A stretch of 40,507 bases of DNA from Paenirhodobacter enshiensis (GCF_000740785.1 NZ_JFZB01000039.1:1-40507); one strand, 5' to 3'; positions 1 through 8,838 are shown, counted from the first letter of the stretch. The notes: generated by a model from the letters alone, not told the origin. Numbers and translations are program-made.

Positions 1-1710
1 GGCTCGGCGGACGATGCGGGCGTGATCGACAGCGTGCCGCCCGCGATCACGGTCGATGCCCCGGCACAGACGACCGACACCACGCCCACCATCACCGGCA
101 CCACCGATGCGACACCGGGCAGCACCGTCACCGTCACGGTGACGGGCTCGGACGGCACCCCCCAGACGCTGACCGCGACGGTCACCCCGGGCGGCACCTA
201 TACCGTCGACGTTCCCGCGGCCCTCGCCGAGGGCAGCTACACCGTCACGGCGAATGTCACCGATCCGGCCGGCAATACCGGCACGGCAAGTGACACCGGG
301 ATCGTCGCGGCCCTCGCTGCGACCGAGGATACCGGGACGAGCTACACGGTTGCCGATCTGACCGGCGAGACCGGCTCGGGGCTGACGGTGACCTCGGTCT
401 CCGTGGGCAGCGGGACGGCCACGGTCACCGGCGGCGGCAGCGCCGTCAGCTATACGCCGGTCGCCAACTACAGCGGCGAGACCACGATCACCTACACGCT
501 GAGCGACGGATCGACCTCGACCGCGCTGGTGCACGTCGCTCCGGTTACCGATGCCCCCACGGCGATGGGCAACTTCACTTTCGACATCGCGAGCACCAGC
601 TTCGCGACCTACAGCTGGTCGAACATCCAGTCCGTCAGCGACGGAACGACGACCTGGGATCTGGAAAAGAACGGCGGCGACGGCGCGGATTCCGCCGATC
701 TCGTCAATGCCATCGACTATCTGTATGCGAATGACTATGCCTCGGCCACGACCGGCACGACCACCTCGATCGTCAGCTCCAGTCTGCCGACCTATCAGGC
801 CAAGCTGATCACCGGCTATGTCTTCCTCGAAGCCGGATCGACCTACTCGTTCTCGGGGACGGTCGACGACAGCGGCACGATCGTGATCGGCGACGTGACG
901 TCGGGTCATGCCAACTGGGCCGGGACCAACACCTCGACGGCAAGCGATTTCACCGTGGCAGAGACCGGGTTCTACACGTTCGACCTCTATCTGCACAACG
1001 CGGCCGGCGTCGGGAACTACAACTTCTCGATCCTCAATGCGGACAGTGGCAGTGCGGTGCAGCTGTTCGGCAGCGAGGCCGACATCCAGCAGGCGATCTC
1101 GAGCTACAACTATCTGTCTCTGGGCAGCTTCGACGACGGTTCGGATGCCGATGGCAACGGCTATTACGCGCTGCAATACGGTTATACCGGCACCGAGGGG
1201 ACGGGGATCTCGCTCACCGGCGTGGGCGCCAAGCTGAGCGATACCGACGGCTCCGAGCATCTGACGATGACGGTGACCGGGCTGGCCGAGGGGGCGACGC
1301 TGAACTACGATGTCACCCATGCCGACGGCTCGACCGGGACGGGGACGGCCGTTGCCGACAGCAGCGGAACGATCACCGTGAGCGGTGAACCCGGGGACGT
1401 CGAGTTCTCGTATCTGACGCTCAATATCCCGGCGGGGGACTACAACGTCCAGGTGACCGCGACCGCGCAGGACGCCCCCGACGCATCGAAGAGCGCGACC
1501 ACCGAGTTCACGGTCCACTCGACCGCGGCGAGCAGCGGGTTCTCGGCCTTGGCGGCGGCGGCCGATACCACGGACACGAGCGGAACGACGACGGCGGACA
1601 GTTCCGGCATCGCGACCGCGACCGCGGCCGATACGTCGAGCACGGTGGCGCTCTACTCCGACACGACCTCGGTCTGGGACGAGACGCTGAAAACCGCGTC
1701 GAACTACTGA
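1..1710 (+). CDS. C-terminal part of a large secreted Ig-repeat adhesin (type I secretion substrate), 5' end outside window
   Basis: The frame is open from base 1, so only the last ~569 residues are seen. The first ~95 residues form a bacterial Ig-like repeat (TTPTITGTTDATPGSTVTV, then AGNTGTASD), followed by a cadherin-like/tandem repeat with NYSGETTITYTLSDG. Residues ~190-350 resemble a PA14-like beta domain (LEAGSTYSFSGTVDDSG, ETGFYTFDLYLHN). The end is Thr/Ser/Ala-rich and finishes TLKTASNY. Cysteine is absent and Asp/Thr/Ser/Gly dominate, as in LapA/BapA-type surface adhesins. No GGxGxDxxx RTX nonapeptides are visible in this part; they could lie upstream or be absent. The downstream genes encode a LapB/LapC/TolC exporter, which supports export by type I secretion and a role in surface attachment or biofilm. 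The exact ligand is unknown. Confidence 0.8.
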   Translation, partial: GSADDAGVIDSVPPAITVDAPAQTTDTTPTITGTTDATPGSTVTVTVTGSDGTPQTLTATVTPGGTYTVDVPAALAEGSYTVTANVTDPAGNTGTASDTGIVAALAATEDTGTSYTVADLTGETGSGLTVTSVSVGSGTATVTGGGSAVSYTPVANYSGETTITYTLSDGSTSTALVHVAPVTDAPTAMGNFTFDIASTSFATYSWSNIQSVSDGTTTWDLEKNGGDGADSADLVNAIDYLYANDYASATTGTTTSIVSSSLPTYQAKLITGYVFLEAGSTYSFSGTVDDSGTIVIGDVTSGHANWAGTNTSTASDFTVAETGFYTFDLYLHNAAGVGNYNFSILNADSGSAVQLFGSEADIQQAISSYNYLSLGSFDDGSDADGNGYYALQYGYTGTEGTGISLTGVGAKLSDTDGSEHLTMTVTGLAEGATLNYDVTHADGSTGTGTAVADSSGTITVSGEPGDVEFSYLTLNIPAGDYNVQVTATAQDAPDASKSATTEFTVHSTAASSGFSALAAAADTTDTSGTTTADSSGIATATAADTSSTVALYSDTTSVWDETLKTASNY

Positions 1711-1736
1711 TCGTCTTCGCCCGCTTCGGGCAGGCG

Positions 1737-1768
1737 CTGTCGCGGCGGTCTCCGGATCGCCGCGACAG
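1737..1768 (+). terminator. Hairpin between adhesin and its exporter genes
   Basis: Perfect 11-bp stem (CTGTCGCGGCG with CGCCGCGACAG) and a 10-nt loop, 27 bases after the adhesin stop and 30 bases before the ABC transporter start. No T-tract follows, so it may be an attenuator or mRNA 3'-end stabiliser that makes adhesin transcript more abundant than exporter transcript. The role is inferred. Confidence 0.5.
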
Positions 1769-1798
1769 AACCGTCCCGGGGGGCCACGGAAACCGAAC

Positions 1799-4015
1799 AT
1801 GCCTGAGCCGATGCAAAAAATCGCGGATGTGCCGCAGCCGGGACCTCAGCCGGAGCCGCACCCCGGCACCAACGAGGCCGGCACCAACGAGGCCGGCCCG
1901 AACAGAGCTGGCCCGAACGGGGCCGGTGGCCCGCGCCGCGACTGGGTGAATTCGATCCTGCGCGTGGCGGCGCATTACCGGATCGGCGCCTCGGCCGAAC
2001 ATCTGAAACGTCAGGCCGACTGGATGGGGGCCGGGACGGAGCTGCAAAGCCTGGCCCGCGATGCCGGGCTGGCGCTGGCAGAAACCGCGCCCGATCCCGC
2101 CGCCGTCACCGCGCTGCGCCTGCCGCTGGTCGCGGAATTCGCGGACGGCAGCATCGGCGTGATCGAGACCGAGACCGCCGATGGCTTCGGCGTCGCCTTC
2201 GGGTCCGAGGGCGGCACGCTCACCCCCGTCGCGCGCGAGGCGCTGCGGCTGCGCCGGCTGTTCGTGCTGCGCCCGGTCGCTGCCGCCCCCGATGCGCGGG
2301 TCGATCTCTATATCGCACCGCATGACCGGCACTGGCTGCGCAAGCTGATCACCGCCGATCTGCGGCCCTATCGCACGATCCTGCTTGCCTCGGCGGTGTC
2401 GAACATCCTGGCGCTTGCGGGGGTGATCTTCTCGATGCAGGTCTATGACCGGGTGATCCCCAGCCAGTCGCTGCCGACGCTGTGGGTGCTGTTCGGCGGC
2501 GTGCTGCTGGCGGTGGGGTTCTCCTACGCGCTCAAGGTGCTGCGCGGCTACATCACCGACGCGGTGGGCAAACGCGCCGATCTGGAGATTTCCGACCGGG
2601 TGTTCGGCCATGCGCTGCGCGTCACCTCGGCCAGCCGGCCGCGGGCGACGGGCACCTTCATCGCGCAGATCCGCGAACTCGACCATGTGCGCGAGATGAT
2701 GACCTCCTCGACGATCGCCGCGATCGCCGATGTGCCGTTTTTCGCGCTGTTTTGCGTGCTGTTCGCCTATCTGGCGGGGGTGCTGGTGTGGATCCCGCTC
2801 GCGGCGGCGGTGTTGCTGGTGCTGCCGGGGCTGTTCGCGCAAGGCCGGCTGCGCACGATGGCGAGTGCCAACATGCGCGAACGCGCGCTGCGCAGCGCGA
2901 TGCTGGTCGAGGCGGTGCAGGGTGTCGACGACATCAAGTCCCTGCAGGCCGAGCCGCGGTTCCAGAACCAGTGGATGCAGTATAACGAGGCCTGCGCCAC
3001 CTCCTCGATGGAGCTGCGCACCCTGGTCGAACGGCTGTCGAGCTGGGCGCAGAGCGTGCAGGGCGCGGCCTTCGCGGTGGTGGTGTTCTTCGGCGCGCCG
3101 ATGGTGATCGCGGGCGACATGAGTTCGGGCGTGCTGGTCGCGGCCTCGATCCTGTCGTCGCGGATGCTGGCGCCGCTCAGCTCGGTGGCGCAGCTCATCA
3201 ACCGCTGGCAGCAGGCGAAGATCGCGCGCGAGTCGCTCGACAAGCTGATGGCGCTGCCGGTCGACACACCGGATTTCGCCCGCCGGGTGCATCTGCCCAC
3301 GATCCGCGGCGCGTTCTCGCTGACGAACGCGGGCTTCGGCTATTCCGCCGACGATCCGGTGCTGAAGATCGGCCGGCTGGAGATCGCGCCCGGCGAGCGG
3401 CTGGCGGTTCTGGGCTCGAACGGGTCGGGCAAGTCGACGCTGCTCGCCGGGCTGGCCGGGCTGATCGCGCCGCTCTCGGGCGAGGTGCGGCTCGATGACA
3501 TCACGCTCGGTCTGATCGACCCGGCCGACGTGCGCCGCGACATCGGCTATCTGGGGCAGAACGCGCGGCTGTTCTACGGCACGCTGCGCGAGAATCTGAC
3601 GCTCGGTGCGCCGGGGGCGGACGACGGGCAGATCGTGCAGGTGCTGGGGGAGCTGGGTCTCCTGGATATGGTGCGGCGGCTGCATGACGGGCTCGACCAT
3701 CAAATTCAGGAAGGCGGCACGGGGCTTTCGGGCGGGCAACGCCAGGGGCTGCTGATCGCGCGGCTGTTGCTGCGCCGGCCGCGGGTGCTGCTGCTCGACG
3801 AACCGAGCGCGGCGCTCGACGAGGTGGCGGAGCGCGAATTCATCGCGCTGATCGGCCGGCTCGATCCGAAGATCGGCGTGGTGATCGCGACGCATCGACT
3901 GGCGGCGCTGGCCGCGGTCGATCGGGTGCTGGTGCTGAACGCCGGCACCGTGGTGATGAACGGGCCGCGCGACACCGTGCTGAACCGGCTGCGCGCCCCG
4001 AGGGCCGCCGCATGA
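1799..4015 (+). CDS. Type I secretion ABC transporter/ATPase, LapB-like with degenerate C39-like domain
   Basis: A 738-residue inner-membrane ABC exporter that should energise secretion of the adjacent adhesin. Residues ~45-165 form a C39-like domain (AAHYRIGASAEHLKRQ) with no catalytic Cys, so it probably docks substrate rather than cleaving a leader. A six-helix ABC membrane domain follows (~190-460), then the nucleotide-binding domain with Walker A GSNGSGKST at 539-547, signature LSGGQ at 643-647 and Walker B VLLLDEPS at 663-670. The N-terminus has a Pro/Asn/Gly-rich stretch with near repeats of GTNEAG and is probably disordered. The ATG at 1799 is the first start after the hairpin. The stop overlaps the HlyD gene (ATGA-type), showing translational coupling. 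LapB/HlyB membership is strong; the substrate is inferred from context. Confidence 0.92.
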   Translation: MPEPMQKIADVPQPGPQPEPHPGTNEAGTNEAGPNRAGPNGAGGPRRDWVNSILRVAAHYRIGASAEHLKRQADWMGAGTELQSLARDAGLALAETAPDPAAVTALRLPLVAEFADGSIGVIETETADGFGVAFGSEGGTLTPVAREALRLRRLFVLRPVAAAPDARVDLYIAPHDRHWLRKLITADLRPYRTILLASAVSNILALAGVIFSMQVYDRVIPSQSLPTLWVLFGGVLLAVGFSYALKVLRGYITDAVGKRADLEISDRVFGHALRVTSASRPRATGTFIAQIRELDHVREMMTSSTIAAIADVPFFALFCVLFAYLAGVLVWIPLAAAVLLVLPGLFAQGRLRTMASANMRERALRSAMLVEAVQGVDDIKSLQAEPRFQNQWMQYNEACATSSMELRTLVERLSSWAQSVQGAAFAVVVFFGAPMVIAGDMSSGVLVAASILSSRMLAPLSSVAQLINRWQQAKIARESLDKLMALPVDTPDFARRVHLPTIRGAFSLTNAGFGYSADDPVLKIGRLEIAPGERLAVLGSNGSGKSTLLAGLAGLIAPLSGEVRLDDITLGLIDPADVRRDIGYLGQNARLFYGTLRENLTLGAPGADDGQIVQVLGELGLLDMVRRLHDGLDHQIQEGGTGLSGGQRQGLLIARLLLRRPRVLLLDEPSAALDEVAEREFIALIGRLDPKIGVVIATHRLAALAAVDRVLVLNAGTVVMNGPRDTVLNRLRAPRAAA

Positions 4016-5184
4016 GCGCGATGAGCACCCATCTCGAACCCGACACCGCGATCCGGGCCGAGACCCATGCCGTGCGGCTGATCGCGGTCGCCTGCGCGCT
4101 GTTCTTCATCTGGGCTTTCGTCTTCCCGCTGACCGAGGTTTCGAGCGGTTCGGGCACGGTGGTGCCGAGCTCGCGTGAGCAGGTGATCCAGTCGCTCGAC
4201 GGCGGGATCCTCGCCTCGCTGTCGGTGCATGAGGGCGATGTGGTGGAAGAAGGAGAGCTGCTCGCGCGGCTCGATCCGACGCGCTCGGCCTCGAATGTCG
4301 AGGAGGCCGAGGCCAAGTATTACGCCGCCATCGCCACCGCCGCGCGGCTGCGTGCCGAGATCGCGGGCGACGAGGCCGTGACCTTCCCGCCCGAACTCGA
4401 CGGGCATGACGATCTGAAGACCAACGAGACCGCGCTGTTCGTGTCGCGCCGCGATGGTATGAGAGAAGCGCTCGCCGGGCTGACCAACGAGCTGGCGCTG
4501 GTGCGCCAGGAACTCGCGATCACGCGGGGGCTGCAATCCTCGGGCGCCTCGAGCCGGGTCGAACTGATCGGCCTCGAACGCGAGGCCGCCAAGACCGAGA
4601 TGGACATCGCCAGCCTGAAGGCCGACCGGCTGGTGAAGGCGGGCGAGGAGCTGCAGAACGCCAATGCCGAGGCGGAGGTGCAATCCTCGGTGGTGCGCGG
4701 ACGCTCCGACCAGTTGCAGCGGCTGACCTTCCGCGCGCCGATGCGCGGCGTGGTCAAGGATATCGCGGTCACCACCATCGGCGGCGTGGTGCCGCCGAAC
4801 GGCGATCTGATGACCATCGTGCCGATCGACGACCAGCTGCTGATCGAGGCGAAGATCGCGCCGCGCGACATCGCCTTCATCCACCCCGGTCAGGAGGCGC
4901 TGGTGAAGATCTCGGCCTATGACTATTCGATCTTCGGCGGGATGAAGGGCGAGGTCACCACGATCTCGCCGAACACCGTGCGCGACGATGTGAAACCCGA
5001 GATCGTCTATTACCGGGTCTATATCCGCACCGACAGCGACCACCTGACCAACAAGGCCGGAACGGTGTTCCCGATCGTGCCCGGCATGATCGCCACGGTC
5101 GACATCCGCACCGGCGAGAAGACCGTCTGGCAATATCTCGTCAAGCCCTTCAACCGCGCCCGCGAAGCCTTGCGCGAGCGATGA
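4012..5184 (+). CDS. HlyD-family periplasmic adaptor of type I secretion system (LapC-like)
   Basis: A 390-residue membrane-fusion protein linking the ABC exporter to the TolC-like channel. A short cytoplasmic N-terminus precedes one membrane helix at ~23-40 (LIAVACALFFIWAFVFPL). Next come a lipoyl-type half-motif (SREQVIQSLDGGILASLSVHEGD), a long coiled-coil hairpin (~95-225, Ala/Glu/Leu-rich) and the C-terminal beta-barrel (FRAPMRGVVKDIAVTTIGGVV onward). It begins at 4012, overlapping the ABC gene; an alternative ATG lies at 4021. Length and architecture fit HlyD/LapC/PrtE adaptors. No regulatory site is visible between it and its upstream partner. Confidence 0.92.
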   Translation: MSAMSTHLEPDTAIRAETHAVRLIAVACALFFIWAFVFPLTEVSSGSGTVVPSSREQVIQSLDGGILASLSVHEGDVVEEGELLARLDPTRSASNVEEAEAKYYAAIATAARLRAEIAGDEAVTFPPELDGHDDLKTNETALFVSRRDGMREALAGLTNELALVRQELAITRGLQSSGASSRVELIGLEREAAKTEMDIASLKADRLVKAGEELQNANAEAEVQSSVVRGRSDQLQRLTFRAPMRGVVKDIAVTTIGGVVPPNGDLMTIVPIDDQLLIEAKIAPRDIAFIHPGQEALVKISAYDYSIFGGMKGEVTTISPNTVRDDVKPEIVYYRVYIRTDSDHLTNKAGTVFPIVPGMIATVDIRTGEKTVWQYLVKPFNRAREALRER

Positions 5185-5254
5185 AGACCCTGCCTGCAAG
5201 ACCACCTGTAACGATATCGGGCGCTGTTCGCCCCATCCACAAGAGGACGCTACA

Positions 5255-5698
5255 ATGAACGGATTCTCTTCTGCCTGTCGCAAGTTCCTGGCCGTGGCCG
5301 TGCTTGGCCTCGCGCTGCCCGCGGGGGTCTGTGCCAAGGACATGACGCCGGTTTCGGGGCTGAACACCGTCGCCCCCGAGGCGGACTTCCCGAATGTCGA
5401 GCGCCGTTATGCCGACATGGATGCACACTACGCCCGCACCGGCACGGCGCGCAGCGCCCAGCAGATGCGCAAGGTCGCACTCGGCCAGAGCAAGGGGGTG
5501 CTGGTGCGCTATGCCGGTCAGCCGGTCTCGGCCAATGCCGACGGATCGTGGAACTTCGATCTGCGCCTGCCCGCCAACGACCGGCGCAGCACGCTGGTGT
5601 GCCAGTACCGGGTGTATTTCGACGATGCGCAGAAGGTCGCCGCCACCGCCTGGCGCCGTCCGCAATGCGCCGATATCGTGACCGGCGGGAAGCGCTGA
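5255..5698 (+). CDS. Small exported protein with BamE/SmpA-like fold, inside the type I secretion operon
   Basis: 147 residues with a signal peptide (basic start, hydrophobic core LAVAVLGLALPAGV, cleavage probably after VCA). The cysteine in AGVC is not in a canonical lipobox, so a soluble periplasmic protein is more likely than a lipoprotein. Residues ~70-140 read as a BamE/SmpA-type domain: QMRKVALGQSKGVLVRYAGQP, then GSWNFDLRLP and LVCQYRVYFDDAQKVAATAW, with two cysteines that could pair. The start is supported by AGAGGA spaced 8 bases upstream. It lies 70 bases after the HlyD gene and 6 bases before the TolC-like gene, so it probably helps outer-membrane assembly or stability of the exporter. 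That role is inference; the family call is by motif. Confidence 0.7.
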   Translation: MNGFSSACRKFLAVAVLGLALPAGVCAKDMTPVSGLNTVAPEADFPNVERRYADMDAHYARTGTARSAQQMRKVALGQSKGVLVRYAGQPVSANADGSWNFDLRLPANDRRSTLVCQYRVYFDDAQKVAATAWRRPQCADIVTGGKR

Positions 5699-5704
5699 TC
5701 GCAG

Positions 5705-7042
5705 ATGAAACGCCTCGCTGATACGGGTCTGCGCGGCAGCGCGATCCTGTGTGCCTGCCTTGCGGCGCTTGCCGGATGCGGTCTGCCCCAGCCCGACGGC
5801 ACCGAAGCCGCGCTGATCGCGCGGGCGAAGGAGATGCCGCCGCTCGCCCCGGCGAAGGGAACCGGCGCGAAAGAGGCGGTGCGCAACGGGCTGCTGATGC
5901 ACCCCGACGTGCGCGAGGCGGCAAGCTCCGTCGCCGCGAGCGCCGATCAGGTGCGTGTGGAGCGCGGCGGCTTCTTCCCGTCGCTCGGCCTGTCGGTCGG
6001 GGGCGGGGCGGGGGCCGCGGGCGAGGGCGACCCGGCGCTGAAGCTGAACCTGACCCAGCTGCTGACCGATTTCGGCACCACGAAACGCGCCGTCACCGCG
6101 GCCGATTTCGATCTGCAGATCGATTACGTGACCTTCCAGAAGGCGGTCGACGACGCGACGGTCGAACTCCTCGAGGCCTATGACGCGGTGCGGATGAACG
6201 AGGCGGAACTTGCCGTCTACCGCGCCCAGCTTGCCGCGATGACGGAGCTGCAAAAGCTCGTGGCCGAGCGCGTCGAGGTCGGCGCGACGACCGCGCCCGA
6301 TCTGCTCGAGACCCAGAAGCGGGTGCAGAACGCCGCCTTCCTCGTGCAGGACGCCGAACTGGCGCTGGCGGACGCGCGCGAGCAGCTGGAGCGCCGGACC
6401 GGCCAGTCGGTGGGCGGCGGCGTGCCCGAGTTCCGCGGCGGCTGCACGCTGCACGGCGATACCGACAAGATGCGGCTGGCGAAACTGAAGATGGCCAAGG
6501 CGGAAATCGACCTCGAACAGGCGCGCAAGGCGCAGGTGCCGAAGATCACCCTGTCGCCGCTCGCGCGGCTCGGGACGGGGAACACATCGACCGGGCTCGG
6601 GCTCAACCTGGGGGTGAGTTCCGATCTGATGCAGGGCGGTGCGCTCACCGCCAAGGCCTCGGCGGCGCGCAATGCCCGCGATGCGGCGCGGGCCGCACTC
6701 GAATCCGCCGACCGCGATGCCACGCTCTCGGCGCGCAAGGCACTGCGCGACATCACCGCCGGCGCCCGCCGCGAGGACATGCTGAACCGCCAGATCGAGC
6801 TTCTGGCCCGCACCCGCGAGCTCTACCGCAGCCAGTATTTCGATCTGGGCAAGCGCTCGATCTCGGATCTGCTCGACAATGAGGAGGAATATTATACCCG
6901 ACAGGCGGAACAGGTGGAATTGAGTTCCACCCTCGCGGCCAGCCGGCTGACCTGTTCCGTTTATGCGCGAACCCTGCGTCCGGCCATGGATCTGACAGGG
7001 AAAACGCTTTATAATCTACCACTTAGCACAGACAACCTTTAG
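5705..7042 (+). CDS. TolC-family outer-membrane channel lipoprotein of the type I secretion system
   Basis: 445 residues. The N-terminus carries a lipoprotein signal (ILCACLAALAGC, lipobox LAGC with Cys25), so the mature protein should be acylated and outer-membrane bound. The body shows the two repeats of outer-membrane efflux proteins: FFPSLGLSVGGGAGAAGEG early and KITLSPLARLGTG late, each followed by long Ala/Glu/Arg-rich coiled-coil stretches. GKRSISDLLDNEEEYYTRQAE near the end is typical of the TolC C-terminal helices. It would form the trans-envelope tunnel for the LapB/LapC-like pair (LapE role). The gene follows the BamE-like gene by 6 bases and is followed by the regulator after 7 bases. 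Confidence 0.9.
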   Translation: MKRLADTGLRGSAILCACLAALAGCGLPQPDGTEAALIARAKEMPPLAPAKGTGAKEAVRNGLLMHPDVREAASSVAASADQVRVERGGFFPSLGLSVGGGAGAAGEGDPALKLNLTQLLTDFGTTKRAVTAADFDLQIDYVTFQKAVDDATVELLEAYDAVRMNEAELAVYRAQLAAMTELQKLVAERVEVGATTAPDLLETQKRVQNAAFLVQDAELALADAREQLERRTGQSVGGGVPEFRGGCTLHGDTDKMRLAKLKMAKAEIDLEQARKAQVPKITLSPLARLGTGNTSTGLGLNLGVSSDLMQGGALTAKASAARNARDAARAALESADRDATLSARKALRDITAGARREDMLNRQIELLARTRELYRSQYFDLGKRSISDLLDNEEEYYTRQAEQVELSSTLAASRLTCSVYARTLRPAMDLTGKTLYNLPLSTDNL

Positions 7043-7049
7043 GGCAATC

Positions 7050-8204
7050 GTGAATACCATGCGATCCGGCCCGCCCCCGAGGGCCTCAGACCGGGAAATC
7101 AGAGAGCGGCAGGAGCGGGACCGGCAGGCGGAACTGATCGACCTCGTTTATGCGGCGATGCTGGAAGAGGGCGACTGGCAGAACTTTCTCGACGCGCTGA
7201 TCGCGGACATCCCGTCGGGCAAGGCGGCGATGCAGATGTTCAACGTCCAGCGCCCCGCCGAAAGCGGCGTGGCGATGAGCGCGGGCTTCGACGGAACTGC
7301 GCTCAAGGCTTATGCGGCGCATTTCTGTTCGGTCAACGTGCTGCAAAAATCGCTCGCGCTGCGCAACGACGGGGTAGGGTATTCCGATGCCCAGCTGATC
7401 GCGCCCGAGCTGCTGCACGAGGGCGAGTTCTTCAACGACTGGTTGCGGCCGAACGGGATCCGGGCCTCGGCCGGGGTGAAGATGGGGGCGGCCGGCGCCT
7501 GGAGTTTCAGCCTGACGCTGATGAGCGAGCGCGATGACGATCCGATCCGCGCCGAGCTGGCGACACGGCTGAGCGCGATCGCCCCGCATCTGAGCCGCGC
7601 CGCCCGGTTCTATCAGCGTCAGGATACCGTCGCCCCGGGCAGTCTGGAGGCCGGGCTGATGGGCAGCGCGGCCTCGGGGGTGATCGTGCTCGGACGCGAC
7701 TGCGTCATCGAGGCGATGAACCCGCTGGCCGAGACGATCCTGCGCCGGGGCGAGGGTCCGTTCCAGGCGGTGCGCAACCGTCTGGCGGTGCGCGATGCCG
7801 GGCTCGAGGCGCGCATCCAGGCCATGCTGCGCCCGCAGGCGGACCGGATGCGCCCCGATACGGTGACGCTGGCGCTGCCCGGAATGCGGCTGACGCTGAT
7901 CCGGGTGACCCGGAGCGGGGTGCCGCTGCTGTTCCGCGGGATCTCGGTCGTCGTGCTGATCGACAGTCTGGACACGGTGGAGCAGTTCGACGAGGAGGTT
8001 TTCGCGCTGGAATACCGGCTGACCCCGGCCGAACGGCGCGCCGCACGCGGGATCGTGGCGGGGCTGAGCCCGGCCGAAATCTCGCAGCAGGCCGATCTGT
8101 CGCGCGAAACCATCCGCGCACAGATCCGCAGCCTGTATCAGAAGACCGGCGCGCGCAGTCAGGCCGATATCGTTCGCCTCGCCCGGCTGCGGCTCGCGCG
8201 CTGA
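7050..8204 (+). CDS. LuxR-type helix-turn-helix transcriptional regulator
   Basis: 384 residues. The C-terminal ~60 residues are a LuxR/GerE HTH (LTPAERRAARGIVAGLSPAEISQQADLSRETIRAQIRSL split over two helices, then YQKTGARSQADIVRL). The preceding region around residues 205-260 (GVIVLGRDCVIEAMNPLAETIL) resembles a PAS-like sensor; the N-terminal ~180 residues are unassigned. No response-regulator receiver domain or autoinducer-binding signature is evident. The chosen start is GTG at 7050 with AGGG six bases upstream; an ATG at 7059 is the alternative. Being last in the adhesin/secretion operon, it plausibly controls surface-adhesin expression, but the target and ligand are not shown by sequence. 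Confidence 0.85.
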   Translation: MNTMRSGPPPRASDREIRERQERDRQAELIDLVYAAMLEEGDWQNFLDALIADIPSGKAAMQMFNVQRPAESGVAMSAGFDGTALKAYAAHFCSVNVLQKSLALRNDGVGYSDAQLIAPELLHEGEFFNDWLRPNGIRASAGVKMGAAGAWSFSLTLMSERDDDPIRAELATRLSAIAPHLSRAARFYQRQDTVAPGSLEAGLMGSAASGVIVLGRDCVIEAMNPLAETILRRGEGPFQAVRNRLAVRDAGLEARIQAMLRPQADRMRPDTVTLALPGMRLTLIRVTRSGVPLLFRGISVVVLIDSLDTVEQFDEEVFALEYRLTPAERRAARGIVAGLSPAEISQQADLSRETIRAQIRSLYQKTGARSQADIVRLARLRLAR

Positions 8205-8244
8205 GCCCCCCGGAGGGGGCAGGCGCGGTTTTCAGGGGGGGGCA

Positions 8245-8285
8245 GGGGCGCCGGAAGCGGGCCCGCAGACCTCTTCCGGCGCCCC
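8245..8285. terminator. Strong bidirectional hairpin between convergent genes
   Basis: Perfect 13-bp stem (GGGGCGCCGGAAG at 8245-8257 with CTTCCGGCGCCCC at 8273-8285) and a 15-nt loop, between the stops of the rightward LuxR gene and the leftward roadblock gene. A short T-run (CCGTTTTCCC) follows on the + strand. Confidence 0.7.
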
Positions 8286-8301
8286 GCCAGCCGTTTTCCC
8301 G

Positions 8302-8661
8302 TCAGATTTTCAGGGTGGTCTCGACGCTCTTCAGGGTCAGCCGCGCCAGACCGAGGTTCGCCGCCTTGCGCTCGAGCGCGACATAGACGAACACTGCCGG
8401 ATTGGCGGCGAGCGGACGGATCAGGTGATACTGCGTGCCGAGCGAGATCAGGATATCCTCGATGTGATCGCCGCCGAGGCCGAGCATCTTCATCGCCGCG
8501 TTCTTGGCGCGCAGCACCTCGGTATTGGCGGCGGCGGCGATTTCCAGATTGAACGAGGGATCGCCCTCTTCGCTACCCAGCATGAAGCCGGTGTCGCTGT
8601 CGACAAGGCAGGCTCCGATGAAACCGGCGAGGTTTCTCAGTTCGGAGATATCGGTAGACAT
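8302..8661 (-). CDS. Roadblock/LC7-domain protein, orphan
   Basis: A 119-residue single-domain protein. The roadblock/LC7 fold is suggested by FIGACLVDSDTGFMLGSEEG near the N-terminus, a central helix (AAAANTEVLRAKNAAMKMLG), then IEDILISLGTQYHLIRPL and AVFVYVALERKAANLGLARL, the alternating beta/alpha pattern of MglB-type GAP subunits and related bacterial roadblock proteins. The ATG at 8661 is chosen because GGAG lies six bases upstream; a longer frame to 8724 would have to run through the promoter described below. No partner Ras-like GTPase (MglA type) is in the window, so it may act on a GTPase encoded elsewhere or in a GTPase-independent dimer. Function is unassigned. Confidence 0.75.
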   Translation of the reverse strand: MSTDISELRNLAGFIGACLVDSDTGFMLGSEEGDPSFNLEIAAAANTEVLRAKNAAMKMLGLGGDHIEDILISLGTQYHLIRPLAANPAVFVYVALERKAANLGLARLTLKSVETTLKI

Positions 8662-8711
8662 AGGGAACTCCATTGACCCGGTAAACTTACAACAATTGCG
8701 TTGGCTAACTA

Positions 8712-8739
8712 AATATAGCGTCACAAAAGTGACGTAAAA
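8712..8739 (-). promoter_or_regulatory. Promoter of the roadblock gene with an embedded palindromic operator
   Basis: On the minus strand a -10 box TATATT (8717-8712) lies 16 bases from a weak -35 TTTTAC (8739-8734). The spacer is occupied by a perfect inverted repeat CGTCAC-AAAA-GTGACG (8719-8734). A protein bound there would block RNA polymerase or, like MerR-type factors, remodel the spacer. The promoter assignment is by similarity to sigma70 consensus only. Confidence 0.5.
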
Positions 8740-8838
8740 CGGGCAATTCCCATAAAATTGCGGCTAAAAAAACGACAAAGCGCGACATCCCGCCCCCCCA
8801 GGCGGCACGCGGCTGCGCCGGCTTCTGCAGAAAGCGGC

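Noticed and set aside
1-1710. RTX calcium-binding repeats in the adhesin
   Set aside because: No GGxGxD-type nonapeptides are visible in the portion inside the window.
1508-3895. Long minus-strand frame opposite the secretion ATPase
   Set aside because: Same Arg/His/Gln-rich shadow composition, no RBS or domain.
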